From assembly GCA_035495315.1 (NCBI GenBank), contig DATJGF010000180.1:1-64000 (forward strand): DNA of 64,000 bases, read 5' to 3'. The notes beneath the pieces are model-generated. The model searched no databases, was not told where the DNA came from, and worked only from the letters and a program-made list of their open reading frames with translations. The translations under genes and the position numbers were made by a program. This document shows positions 43,021 through 51,014 of the stretch, in pieces. The DNA is from DATJGF01 sp035495315. GTDB taxonomy: Bacteria > Verrucomicrobiota > Verrucomicrobiia > Limisphaerales > UBA8199. Position 1 is the first letter of the stretch. Each line of letters begins with the position of its first letter.

Positions 43021-43530
43021 CTAACGATGTCCTCTGACAAACGCAGCGATTAGGCCCAACAAGACGATGAACAAAACGAAGACCAGGGCGATAAATCGAT
43101 TGCGAGCGACGCGTTTTTCGTAACGCAGCGGGCGGAGACCTTGGATGCCCCCAGCCGCCAGGTAGCTTACCAATTTGGGGTTTGTGGTGGCCGGTCCCCG
43201 GAAGTGTTTTCGGATCCGTGCGAGCACAGCGGGCAAGTCGTATTTACGGACACCGAGTTCGTTATAATGATCGTTCGTGATAGCCGGATCTCCCCGGCCT
43301 TTCAGGCGATCGACAGCGACTTCCTCGAAGATCGGCTCCTGGAGGGGCGCAGATTTCACGGGAGCTGGACTGACGTTTGGACTTAGCGTCTCCTGGGTCG
43401 TAGTCGAGCGTGTTTGACGCTGCAACCGGGAATCCAGCGATTTAATCTGCGCTTCGAGCGAGGCAATCTCGGCGTTCAAGGCGCGAGCACGGTCCGAGAT
43501 AGGGTCGATTTTTTTGCTAAACCATGCCAT
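43021..43530 (-). CDS. Coiled-coil protein with C-terminal membrane anchor
   Basis: 169 residues from ATG 43530 (the frame opens at 43629, inside the upstream gene). A helical coiled-coil segment (ARALNAEIASLEAQIKSLDSRLQRQ) near the N-terminus, a Pro-rich linker, a basic region (YDLPAVLARIRKHFRG) and one membrane helix at the very end (IALVFVLFIVLLGLIAAFV). No signal peptide: the bulk would lie in the cytosol, anchored by the tail. It follows the next gene by 8 bp. Family unknown. Confidence 0.6.
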   Translation of the reverse strand: MAWFSKKIDPISDRARALNAEIASLEAQIKSLDSRLQRQTRSTTTQETLSPNVSPAPVKSAPLQEPIFEEVAVDRLKGRGDPAITNDHYNELGVRKYDLPAVLARIRKHFRGPATTNPKLVSYLAAGGIQGLRPLRYEKRVARNRFIALVFVLFIVLLGLIAAFVRGHR

Positions 43531-43538
43531 GGGTGCAC

Positions 43539-44210
43539 TCACCTGCGGAACAGCAGGACCAGCAGGGCAATGAATCCGGCCAACAACACGAGAGCCAAAG
43601 GCCACGTCAGCGCAAATCCTACCCGGCATAACTCGCCAAAGGCGTGCTGGTCAAGTGCCGGCGCGAGGCGATTCTGAGGAGCGGCTTTTTCTGCGGGCAC
43701 TTCCTTTGCGGGGCCGCAGAGAACCGGGAATTTTATTCGCGCGGCGTTCCATTCCATTCGGGCATTTTCGAGGCAAGTGAGGGCGCGCGTCAGTTCATTG
43801 GCAAAGGTCTCCTTGGTCCAGGTCTCCTCATGAATCGCCTGGACCTTCGTCAGCGCATCGCGAAAATCCGCCAGCGTCCTGGCCATCTGTTCAGCATCAC
43901 GACGCGCGTTGAACTCCGCCTCCTCCAGCAGCCCAACTCCGCGCGTCAGGTTATCGAGCATTTCCTGTCTGCCGGTTTGAAATTCGATCTGGCGACGGCG
44001 GGTTTCCTCCAGCGCCGAGCGTTCGCGTTCGAGCTCTTCTTGAGCACGTTTAAGCTCAGCCAGCTTCTGCTGCGTCTCAGTGACTTTGGAATCGACTTCC
44101 TCGCGCGTCGGGCCCCGTTGGGCAGAGGCTAGGTTGCCGGCGGGTGCCGTACGGGAGCGCTGCGACTCGAAATCGCTATCAATAAACTCCGATGCATCGT
44201 AGTCGGACAT
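43539..44210 (-). CDS. Long coiled-coil protein with C-terminal membrane anchor
   Basis: 223 residues. Acidic N-terminus (MSDYDASEFIDSDFES), then a coiled coil of about 60 residues (VTETQQKLAELKRAQEELER and on), a second helical stretch, and a single C-terminal helix (LALVLLAGFIALLVLLF). Same design as the gene after it, and the two genes are 8 bp apart, so the products may work together as a cytosolic, membrane-tethered pair. I do not recognise the family. Confidence 0.65.
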   Translation of the reverse strand: MSDYDASEFIDSDFESQRSRTAPAGNLASAQRGPTREEVDSKVTETQQKLAELKRAQEELERERSALEETRRRQIEFQTGRQEMLDNLTRGVGLLEEAEFNARRDAEQMARTLADFRDALTKVQAIHEETWTKETFANELTRALTCLENARMEWNAARIKFPVLCGPAKEVPAEKAAPQNRLAPALDQHAFGELCRVGFALTWPLALVLLAGFIALLVLLFRR

Positions 44211-44310
44211 GCCGCGAGTTTAGACGGCATGCGTACAACTGTAAAGCGGCCACTAAATTGGTGACCGAGGCGGCGCAACAAGGCGGCCGGCGAAGCAGGC
44301 TGTCGAGCAA

Positions 44311-45669
44311 CTAAATATCAATCGGTTCGTATCTCGAAAAGGCTACGCCTTCGATTTCGACCAGGAGTTCCGGACGGCAAATATCTGCGACGGCATAGAT
44401 CGCTGGAACGGAACCGAAACGTTCTTCGCAAATGGGTTTACAAACCGCAAGATCTTTGGCGTGACGCAGGTAAACGCGGATTTTAGCTACATCCTGCAGC
44501 GTCGCTCCGGCGCCTTTGATGCCGTGGAAGGCAAAATTTTCCGGCGCAATCAGCCGCTGCATATTGTCGATGGTTTGTATTGTTTGTTGCGCCACATCCC
44601 CGAAAAACCGGCTTTCGGAATGCACTACACTGGCAGTGCCTGAAATCCAGGTCGTGACATAGCGGCCTTGCACGAAGGCTTTAGCCCGGGAGAACTTGGG
44701 ACTTTTCTCCGAGTATTTGGGCGGATAGGCATATGCGGGAGTTTGCAGAGGATTTTCAAGCGGCAGCAGGAAGGCGTCCTTGCGGGTGGTTTGCAGGCTG
44801 ATACAACTGGCATTTAGACCCTTGCCCGCCATGCCGATTCCAGTGCTGGCTGGATAAATGCCATGCGGAATAGTCGGCACAGGCAGCGAACAACAAAAAC
44901 GAATTTCGTTGTAAAAATCCGTCCTCGCCCGGTTTAATTCCATATAGCGCTGTTTGCCATTTTCGGTCGCGGTAATATCGCCGAGGCAAAACCAGGTACG
45001 CACCACGTGACGAAAATCGCTGCCCCCCTTAATGAGGGCTGCCTGCATCTGTTCCAAGGCTGAAATGGTTTGTTCGTAAGCCCCGCCGCTGCTTTCGCCC
45101 ACACAGATACCCGAACAGTGCACCCACCGGACGCCATCGTAGCTGACGGCCAGGACATGGGGTCCAAAACGCTCGATTTGAACCTCGCTGCCGCCGATGG
45201 CCCATGCTTCCAGCGCCAATGCCGCCCCGGAACAGGGTGGCTGGAACACAAAATTGGTTAAAGGGCGGTTGCTGCCGTAATGCTCAGTCAGAATCTGCTC
45301 GCATTGTGCCTGGGTCGAAAGATCCTTCAGGAACACCGTTTGGGAGGTGACCTGCATTTTCGGCGTCTTATCCAACAGCGCCGCCATCGTGGATAAGGTT
45401 TCGCGCGCCTGATCCTCGAAAGCACCGCGGGCTTCCGGGGTGAGCATCAAAGAGACGCGCGAGGATTTGCCTAAATCCACGACCGAAAAGCCCGCGGCCT
45501 TAACAGGATGGGCAGCGGCTGCACTGGAGACTAAGGGTGACCGGCGTCCCGCGAGGGGTGAATCGCCGCGCTGAATTGACCCAAACTTCTCTCGCCGGCG
45601 ATCACCGGAATGACTTACAGGCATAGCACTGTAGACAGAATAACAATCGCCTGCCCTTTTGCCCACCAT
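44311..45669 (-). CDS. Chorismatase-like protein (FkbO/Hyg5/XanB2 type, RidA fold)
   Basis: 452 residues. The C-terminal two thirds resemble chorismatases, two fused RidA/YjgF-like domains: HVVRTWFCLGDITATENGKQRYMELNRARTDFY, PASTGIGMAG, NPLQTPAYAYPPKYSEKSPKFSRA and ISGTASVVHSESRFFGDVAQQT match the family's conserved blocks. Known members split chorismate to hydroxybenzoates or dihydroxy acids for aryl-polyene-like pigments or polyketides. The first 60 residues are variable; ATG 45624 is an alternative start. No polyketide or pigment genes are adjacent, so the product and pathway are open. Other RidA-superfamily roles remain possible. Confidence 0.6.
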   Translation of the reverse strand: MVGKRAGDCYSVYSAMPVSHSGDRRREKFGSIQRGDSPLAGRRSPLVSSAAAAHPVKAAGFSVVDLGKSSRVSLMLTPEARGAFEDQARETLSTMAALLDKTPKMQVTSQTVFLKDLSTQAQCEQILTEHYGSNRPLTNFVFQPPCSGAALALEAWAIGGSEVQIERFGPHVLAVSYDGVRWVHCSGICVGESSGGAYEQTISALEQMQAALIKGGSDFRHVVRTWFCLGDITATENGKQRYMELNRARTDFYNEIRFCCSLPVPTIPHGIYPASTGIGMAGKGLNASCISLQTTRKDAFLLPLENPLQTPAYAYPPKYSEKSPKFSRAKAFVQGRYVTTWISGTASVVHSESRFFGDVAQQTIQTIDNMQRLIAPENFAFHGIKGAGATLQDVAKIRVYLRHAKDLAVCKPICEERFGSVPAIYAVADICRPELLVEIEGVAFSRYEPIDI

Positions 45670-45703
45670 TTTTACACGCCTTTATCAGTACCAATGGGCC
45701 TCT

Positions 45704-45814
45704 CGCCTGCCGCGTAGCAGCGCGTCCCGCCTGGCGGGCCTTCAGGGCAAATTCGCAAAAACGACCTGCGCACGGCGATCCGGGCGGCGAAAATGCCGTC
45801 CTTTACGGCAGGCG
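45704..45814. repeat. CGCCTGCCG / CGGCAGGCG inverted repeat
   Basis: CGCCTGCCG (45704-45712) and CGGCAGGCG (45806-45814) flank about 93 nt containing a further short TGCCGT/ACGGCA pairing. It fills the gap between the chorismatase-like gene and glgC. Support is moderate. Confidence 0.45.
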
Positions 45815-45849
45815 AGGCACTAGGCGAGGGCGCTCACCGCTACGGTTTC

Positions 45850-47166
45850 TCAGATCACTGTCCCGTGCGGAATGATTCCCCCCTTGGGAACAATCACGAT
45901 TCCATCACGAATATAATAATTGGGGTCATCCACCTTGTCGGGCTTGCCGGCTGGGGAGATAACGACGTTATTCCCAATCCGGGCATTCTTGTCGACGATT
46001 GTATTCTCGATGCGGGAGTTGGCTCCGACCCCGATGCGTGGTTTTCCCATGCGCTCATGCTCTTCGATCGAGTCTCGTGATTCGTAGTAGTCGCTGCCCA
46101 AAAGCACGGCGCGATTTAAGATTGTTCCCGCGCCGACCAAACAACGCAGCCCAACGATGCTATGAGTGATAGTTGCCCGATTTATAATGCAGCCATCCGA
46201 GATAACCGCGTGGTCGATTTGCGCTCCGTTAATCTTCGAGCCGGGCAAGAACCGGGGGCGGCTGAAGATCGGCGCGCTCATATCGAAAAAATTGAAACGT
46301 GGCAGTTCGGCCGTCAAATCGAGGTTAGCCTCGAAAAAGGCGCGAATGGTTCCGATATCTTCCCAGTATCCTTGAAAGACGTGGGCGAAGACACGCAGGT
46401 CGGTGATAGATTGTGGAATGATGTGCTTGCCGAAATCGGTGAGAGAGTTCTCCAGGAGCTTGAAAATAATGTTGCGATTAAAAACGTAAATGCCCATGGA
46501 GGCCAGGAACAGTTCCTGTTGCCCGGCAATTCCTAATTTCTGGTACCACTCTGGGTGAATGCGCAGTGAATCCTGCACCTTGGGGTCGGTCGGTTTTTCC
46601 ACAAACCGGGTAATCCGCTGTTCAGCGTCGATTTCCATGATACCCAAACCGGGAACTTCAATGCGCGGCACGGGTATCGTAGCGATGGTGATATCAGCGT
46701 CGGTTTCTGCGTGTTGTTCAATGATGTGCCGGAAATCCATCCGATAGAGCTGGTCACCGCTCAGAATCAGGAGGTAATCCCAGTCATGATTTCGGAAATG
46801 AATCTTATTTTTCCGGACGGCATCGGCTGTGCCCTGGTACCAGGAGGCGTCGGCATAGGTCTGTTCGGCGGCGAGGATTTCCACAAAGCCCCCGGCAAAG
46901 TGGTCGAATTTGTAAGACTGTGAAATATGCCGATGCAGCGAGGCGGAGTTGAACTGGGTTAAGAGGTAAATGCGGCGGAGCCCCGAGTTAATGCAGTTGG
47001 AAATTGGAATGTCAACCAGTCGGTACTTGCCCGCGAGTGGAACTGCCGGTTTGGCACGCTCTTTGGTTAGCGGAAACAATCGCGTCCCTTGTCCCCCACC
47101 CATGATCACCGAAAGCACATTGCTGGTGTTCAATGATTGCCGGCCCGTTTGTGACATAAGAGACAT
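45850..47166 (-). CDS. glgC: Glucose-1-phosphate adenylyltransferase
   Basis: Makes ADP-glucose from glucose-1-phosphate and ATP, the committed step of bacterial glycogen synthesis; cytosolic, allosteric. 438 residues from ATG 47166 (a TTG at 47217 is less likely). Nucleotidyltransferase motif MGGGQGTRLFPLTKERAKPA, then PISNCINSG, the substrate-site region WYQGTADAVRKN and LSGDQLYRMD, and a C-terminal left-handed beta-helix (IDHAVISDGCII, ENTIVDKNARIGNNVVI). No other glycogen gene is adjacent. It is divergent from tamB. Confidence 0.92.
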   Translation of the reverse strand: MSLMSQTGRQSLNTSNVLSVIMGGGQGTRLFPLTKERAKPAVPLAGKYRLVDIPISNCINSGLRRIYLLTQFNSASLHRHISQSYKFDHFAGGFVEILAAEQTYADASWYQGTADAVRKNKIHFRNHDWDYLLILSGDQLYRMDFRHIIEQHAETDADITIATIPVPRIEVPGLGIMEIDAEQRITRFVEKPTDPKVQDSLRIHPEWYQKLGIAGQQELFLASMGIYVFNRNIIFKLLENSLTDFGKHIIPQSITDLRVFAHVFQGYWEDIGTIRAFFEANLDLTAELPRFNFFDMSAPIFSRPRFLPGSKINGAQIDHAVISDGCIINRATITHSIVGLRCLVGAGTILNRAVLLGSDYYESRDSIEEHERMGKPRIGVGANSRIENTIVDKNARIGNNVVISPAGKPDKVDDPNYYIRDGIVIVPKGGIIPHGTVI

Positions 47167-47280
47167 TTTGCTTGGACGCGTGGGCCAAATATAAAACTGG
47201 CATTCAAAGACTTGCAAGCCAGTTCCCTACGGGGAAAACTTGGGATATAGCTTTCGGCCTTTGTGGGCTATTGTTGACCA

Positions 47281-50200
47281 GTGCCGCTGAGTAAGCGACA
47301 ACGAAAACTCTTCCTGGGTTCGGGCCTGATAATCGTGGCGTTGCTCGTTTTCTGGCTCGCGCTGCCACTGTGGTTTCCGTGGTTGCTTCGCCCGCTGGCG
47401 GCCAGCCAGGGCGCTCACTATGACACTTACTCGCGTGAAGGTTATTCTCATTTCCAACTCTTGGGGGTCACCTTCACCAACAGTACCCTCAGCGTTTCCG
47501 CCAACCAACTCGAGGGGCTCGTGCCCTCAGTCTGGCTGTGGAAACTTTGGACCAGAAGTTCTTCAGACAAGCCATTTTTGAACGCAAGCGGTTGGCATTT
47601 CAGTTCCGTCCCCGGCAAAGGACCTGGCGGCAGCTCTGTTTATTCTGACACCAAGGATGCCTTGACCATTTTTGCCGGCCTGAAACGGTGGTTGCCCGTC
47701 GCCCAATTAAGCAATGGGTTGTTAAGCCTGGACCAAACTTCAGTAACCGCGCGGGAGATTAGGTGGAATCGAGGTAAACTAATGGCCATTACTGTGCTGC
47801 CGGCCCCCGTCGGTCAGGTGACATTGAGCGGCGACCTTGTGGGCCAGCCGCCGTTTCAAGTCGAGATGATTTCTGATCCGCTAGGGGTGCGCTCGCGTTG
47901 GCGCGTGCTCCCGACTGCCGTCGGAGTTGAATTGCAAAGCACCAGTTTCTGGCAGAGCAACCAGGTTGACCTGTACGCACAATTTGATCGCAGCAACAAT
48001 CTTCCGCAGCTCGCTTCCTTGAAAGCATCCGGTCTGGTCATCCCTGGCGAAACTGTCAGCTTGGCGCCTTACCTGGACCTTCGGGGAGCCGTTTCCGTCA
48101 AATGGGAACGCGGCTTTTTCGGGCTCGATCTCAATGTTGCAGCCCAACCTTTACCGTCTGAGACCAACTTTCCCCCGGCAAAGCTCGAGCTTCACGCGCG
48201 AGGCGACACCAATTCAGTGGCCATTCAGGCAATGGATGTTTCTGCGCCCTGGGTTAAGGCTAACCTCACTCGCGAACTAGTGCTGCATTTTCGCGGTCCA
48301 CTCCTACACGAATCTGCACAATTCAATCTTACAGCCGATCTCTCGCGCCAGCCCTTTTTTCCGTTGCAAGGCGAACTCCGCGGGAAGGCCGATTTCTTAC
48401 CAGGAGCTGGCAGGTTTCCTCGCGCGACGTTTCAAATCACCGGCACGAATATCGGCAACCAGACCCTTGCGGCCACAGCACTCGATATCACCGGAGGTCT
48501 TGATTGGCCGCAACTGATTCTCACGAACACCTCGGCTCAATTGGCGGATGGCTCGGTCGCAGTGATCGGTGGCCAGCTCGATCTTGCAAGCCAAACTGTT
48601 TCGAACGGCCAATTCCTCGCGCGTGGACCGTTCCTGCGCCGCTGGTTGCCCGCTGCTTACTCTTACGAAACGTTGACTGTTTCGGGGAGTTTCCATGGTT
48701 CGACGCGCAAACTGATGCACGAGGGGCACCTTGAAGTGTCTGGCTTTTCCAGTCCGGAGTTGCAATCGCTCGGAGTCCGACTGGACTGGCGGGGACAACA
48801 GCAGACCGTGAGTGAGTTCCAGCTCGATACCTTCACGAGTGCTGCTCGGTTGCAGGCTCAAGGCGCAATTACAAATGCCTCCACGCAGATCGAGCTCAAC
48901 GTCAATTCCATGGTGCTGCTTACAAACGGCCAAACAGTTTTGGCTTTGAGCCGGCCTGTTCAGATGACCTTCGTGCCTCCAGTGGATGGAGAGGTTTGGA
49001 AATTCAACTGTTCTCCGTTTGATTGGACCGGCGCCGGGGGCCACCTAAGTATTACGGCTAGTTTGGATTGGCCGGTAAGCGGTGAAATGAGTTTGTCTGC
49101 GGAACGAGCATCCTCGAGGCTTGTCTCGAAATTTTTTAAGGCAAGTTGGCTCGAAGTCGAGCTGGAAAAGCTCGCTGCATCCCTGAGCTGGTCGAACACG
49201 CCTGCGACGTTCGACCTCCACTTATCCGGGGTAAAGATTGCGCCTTACTCCATATCGCAGACGACCAATTCCGTCGCGGAGCTTACGCTTGGGGCCGAGC
49301 TCGGGCTCCGGGGTGATCGGGATGGGCTAACGATTTCAAATTTGTACGTCTACAGCCCGACGTCTGCAGTGCTCAGGGTCCAAGGCTTTGTCCCGCTGAC
49401 GCTCACCCCGGCGCTCGCGACAAACCTGATTCACATTGAACCCAACAAACCGCTCCAGCTCACCGCCAGCGCCGGGCCACATGCATTCTTTTGGAAGGAA
49501 TTCACCGCAGCAACGGGTGTGGACCTCGAGAATCCGCGGCTCAAGCTGGAAGCGGCCGGGGATTGGAAGAAGCCGCGCGGTGAACTCGATTTGCGAGCCC
49601 GTCAGCTTCGGATTGAGAAAGGGTCGAACAAGTTGCCAACGCTGACGGACCTGAACGTTACGCTGCAACTCGACCGAACCCAGGCGCGACTAGTCAATAC
49701 GCATTTCCTGGTTCAAGGGCAACCGGTTGTTCTCACCGCCGAGGTCCCACTCGACGCGAGTTTCTGGACTGATTTAAAGGAAAAGAAACTGCCGAATTTT
49801 GATAAGGCGAACGCGCGGTTGCACATTGAAAACGCCGAACTGGCGGCCTTTGAGCCGCTTTTCCCTAACATCCTGGCACCGCAAGGGACTCTCAAGCTGG
49901 ACGTTTCGTTGGCCGCTGGCGGAAAGCTTGCTGGAGAGATGGCTTTGCACGATGCACGCACGCGGCCAATCGGTAATTTCGGTCCGATACGCGATATCGA
50001 CGTTGATTGCCGATTCAGAGACCGTGATTTGACACTGGAAAGGGTCCGGGCTCAGATTAGTGGAGCGCCGGTGGATATAACTGGTCACGCCGATCTGCGC
50101 GGCACGGAATGGCTGCAGGGTCAACTGCCTCCTTTTTCACTCACCCTTCATGGGACTAATGTCCCGCTCGTGAGGCAACCGGAAGCGGTAATTCGCAGTG

Positions 50201-51009
50201 ACCTCGGGCTGACCGTATTTAAAACTAACAGCGCCCCGCCCATCATAACGGGTTTGGTTCATCTGCATGACAGTTTTTTTCTCGCGGACGTCTCTGCCTT
50301 GATCCCAGGCAAGGTGGCCGGGACCAGCCATCGCCCGCCGTACTTCAGCATCGAAGATCCGTTCTTGGCCGATTGGCGGCTCGCACTCAAAGTGGATGGC
50401 GTTCGATTTTTGAAGGTGCGCACACCGGTCTTCAACGGCGAGGTTTCAGCCAACCTTAATCTGCAGAGCACGCTGAAAGACCCCATTGCGTTGGGTGATC
50501 TCAAGATTGACTCTGGCCTGGTGCGCTTTCCGTTTGCCAGTCTCGAGGTCCAACAGGGTCTGGTGTCGCTTAGCAGCCAGGACCCTTACCATCCTCAATT
50601 GACGGTCTCCGCCGCATCCAAACAGTTCGGCTACGACATTCGGATGGATGTCACCGGGCCGGTGGATGCGCCCATTATCCAGTTCAATTCGACACCGCCG
50701 TTGAGCTCCGAACAGATCTTATTGATGGTCACGGCGGGCCAATTGCCTCAAGGAACATTCAGTTTGACGCCGCAACAACGCGCCCAGACGATGGCCATGT
50801 TTTTCGGACGCGATTTGCTTTCCAAGTTGGGTGTTGGGGATCAAAGTGAGGAACGCCTGACGATCAAATCGGGCCAGGAGATCTCCGAACAAGGGCGTCC
50901 GACATATCATGTCGAATATAAATTGAGCAAGGACTGGTACCTGGTCGGCGAGTACGACCGTTTCGGCGATTACAACGCCGGTTTCAAATGGCGCATCCTC
51001 TCCAGGTGA
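47281..51009 (+). CDS. tamB: TamB-like translocation and assembly module protein
   Basis: 1242 residues, GTG start. One N-terminal membrane anchor (IIVALLVFWLALPLWFPWLLR), a long periplasmic region of repetitive beta strands as in AsmA/TamB bridge proteins, and the diagnostic C-terminal TamB/DUF490 domain: TPPLSSEQILLMVTAGQLP, FFGRDLLSKLGVGDQSEERL, VEYKLSKDWYLVGEYDRFGDYNAGFKW. TamB-like proteins span the periplasm and work with a BamA-like partner in outer-membrane assembly or lipid transport. The partner follows 5 bp later. The divergent glgC start is 114 bp away. Confidence 0.88.
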   Translation: MPLSKRQRKLFLGSGLIIVALLVFWLALPLWFPWLLRPLAASQGAHYDTYSREGYSHFQLLGVTFTNSTLSVSANQLEGLVPSVWLWKLWTRSSSDKPFLNASGWHFSSVPGKGPGGSSVYSDTKDALTIFAGLKRWLPVAQLSNGLLSLDQTSVTAREIRWNRGKLMAITVLPAPVGQVTLSGDLVGQPPFQVEMISDPLGVRSRWRVLPTAVGVELQSTSFWQSNQVDLYAQFDRSNNLPQLASLKASGLVIPGETVSLAPYLDLRGAVSVKWERGFFGLDLNVAAQPLPSETNFPPAKLELHARGDTNSVAIQAMDVSAPWVKANLTRELVLHFRGPLLHESAQFNLTADLSRQPFFPLQGELRGKADFLPGAGRFPRATFQITGTNIGNQTLAATALDITGGLDWPQLILTNTSAQLADGSVAVIGGQLDLASQTVSNGQFLARGPFLRRWLPAAYSYETLTVSGSFHGSTRKLMHEGHLEVSGFSSPELQSLGVRLDWRGQQQTVSEFQLDTFTSAARLQAQGAITNASTQIELNVNSMVLLTNGQTVLALSRPVQMTFVPPVDGEVWKFNCSPFDWTGAGGHLSITASLDWPVSGEMSLSAERASSRLVSKFFKASWLEVELEKLAASLSWSNTPATFDLHLSGVKIAPYSISQTTNSVAELTLGAELGLRGDRDGLTISNLYVYSPTSAVLRVQGFVPLTLTPALATNLIHIEPNKPLQLTASAGPHAFFWKEFTAATGVDLENPRLKLEAAGDWKKPRGELDLRARQLRIEKGSNKLPTLTDLNVTLQLDRTQARLVNTHFLVQGQPVVLTAEVPLDASFWTDLKEKKLPNFDKANARLHIENAELAAFEPLFPNILAPQGTLKLDVSLAAGGKLAGEMALHDARTRPIGNFGPIRDIDVDCRFRDRDLTLERVRAQISGAPVDITGHADLRGTEWLQGQLPPFSLTLHGTNVPLVRQPEAVIRSDLGLTVFKTNSAPPIITGLVHLHDSFFLADVSALIPGKVAGTSHRPPYFSIEDPFLADWRLALKVDGVRFLKVRTPVFNGEVSANLNLQSTLKDPIALGDLKIDSGLVRFPFASLEVQQGLVSLSSQDPYHPQLTVSAASKQFGYDIRMDVTGPVDAPIIQFNSTPPLSSEQILLMVTAGQLPQGTFSLTPQQRAQTMAMFFGRDLLSKLGVGDQSEERLTIKSGQEISEQGRPTYHVEYKLSKDWYLVGEYDRFGDYNAGFKWRILSR

Positions 51010-51014
51010 ACTCC

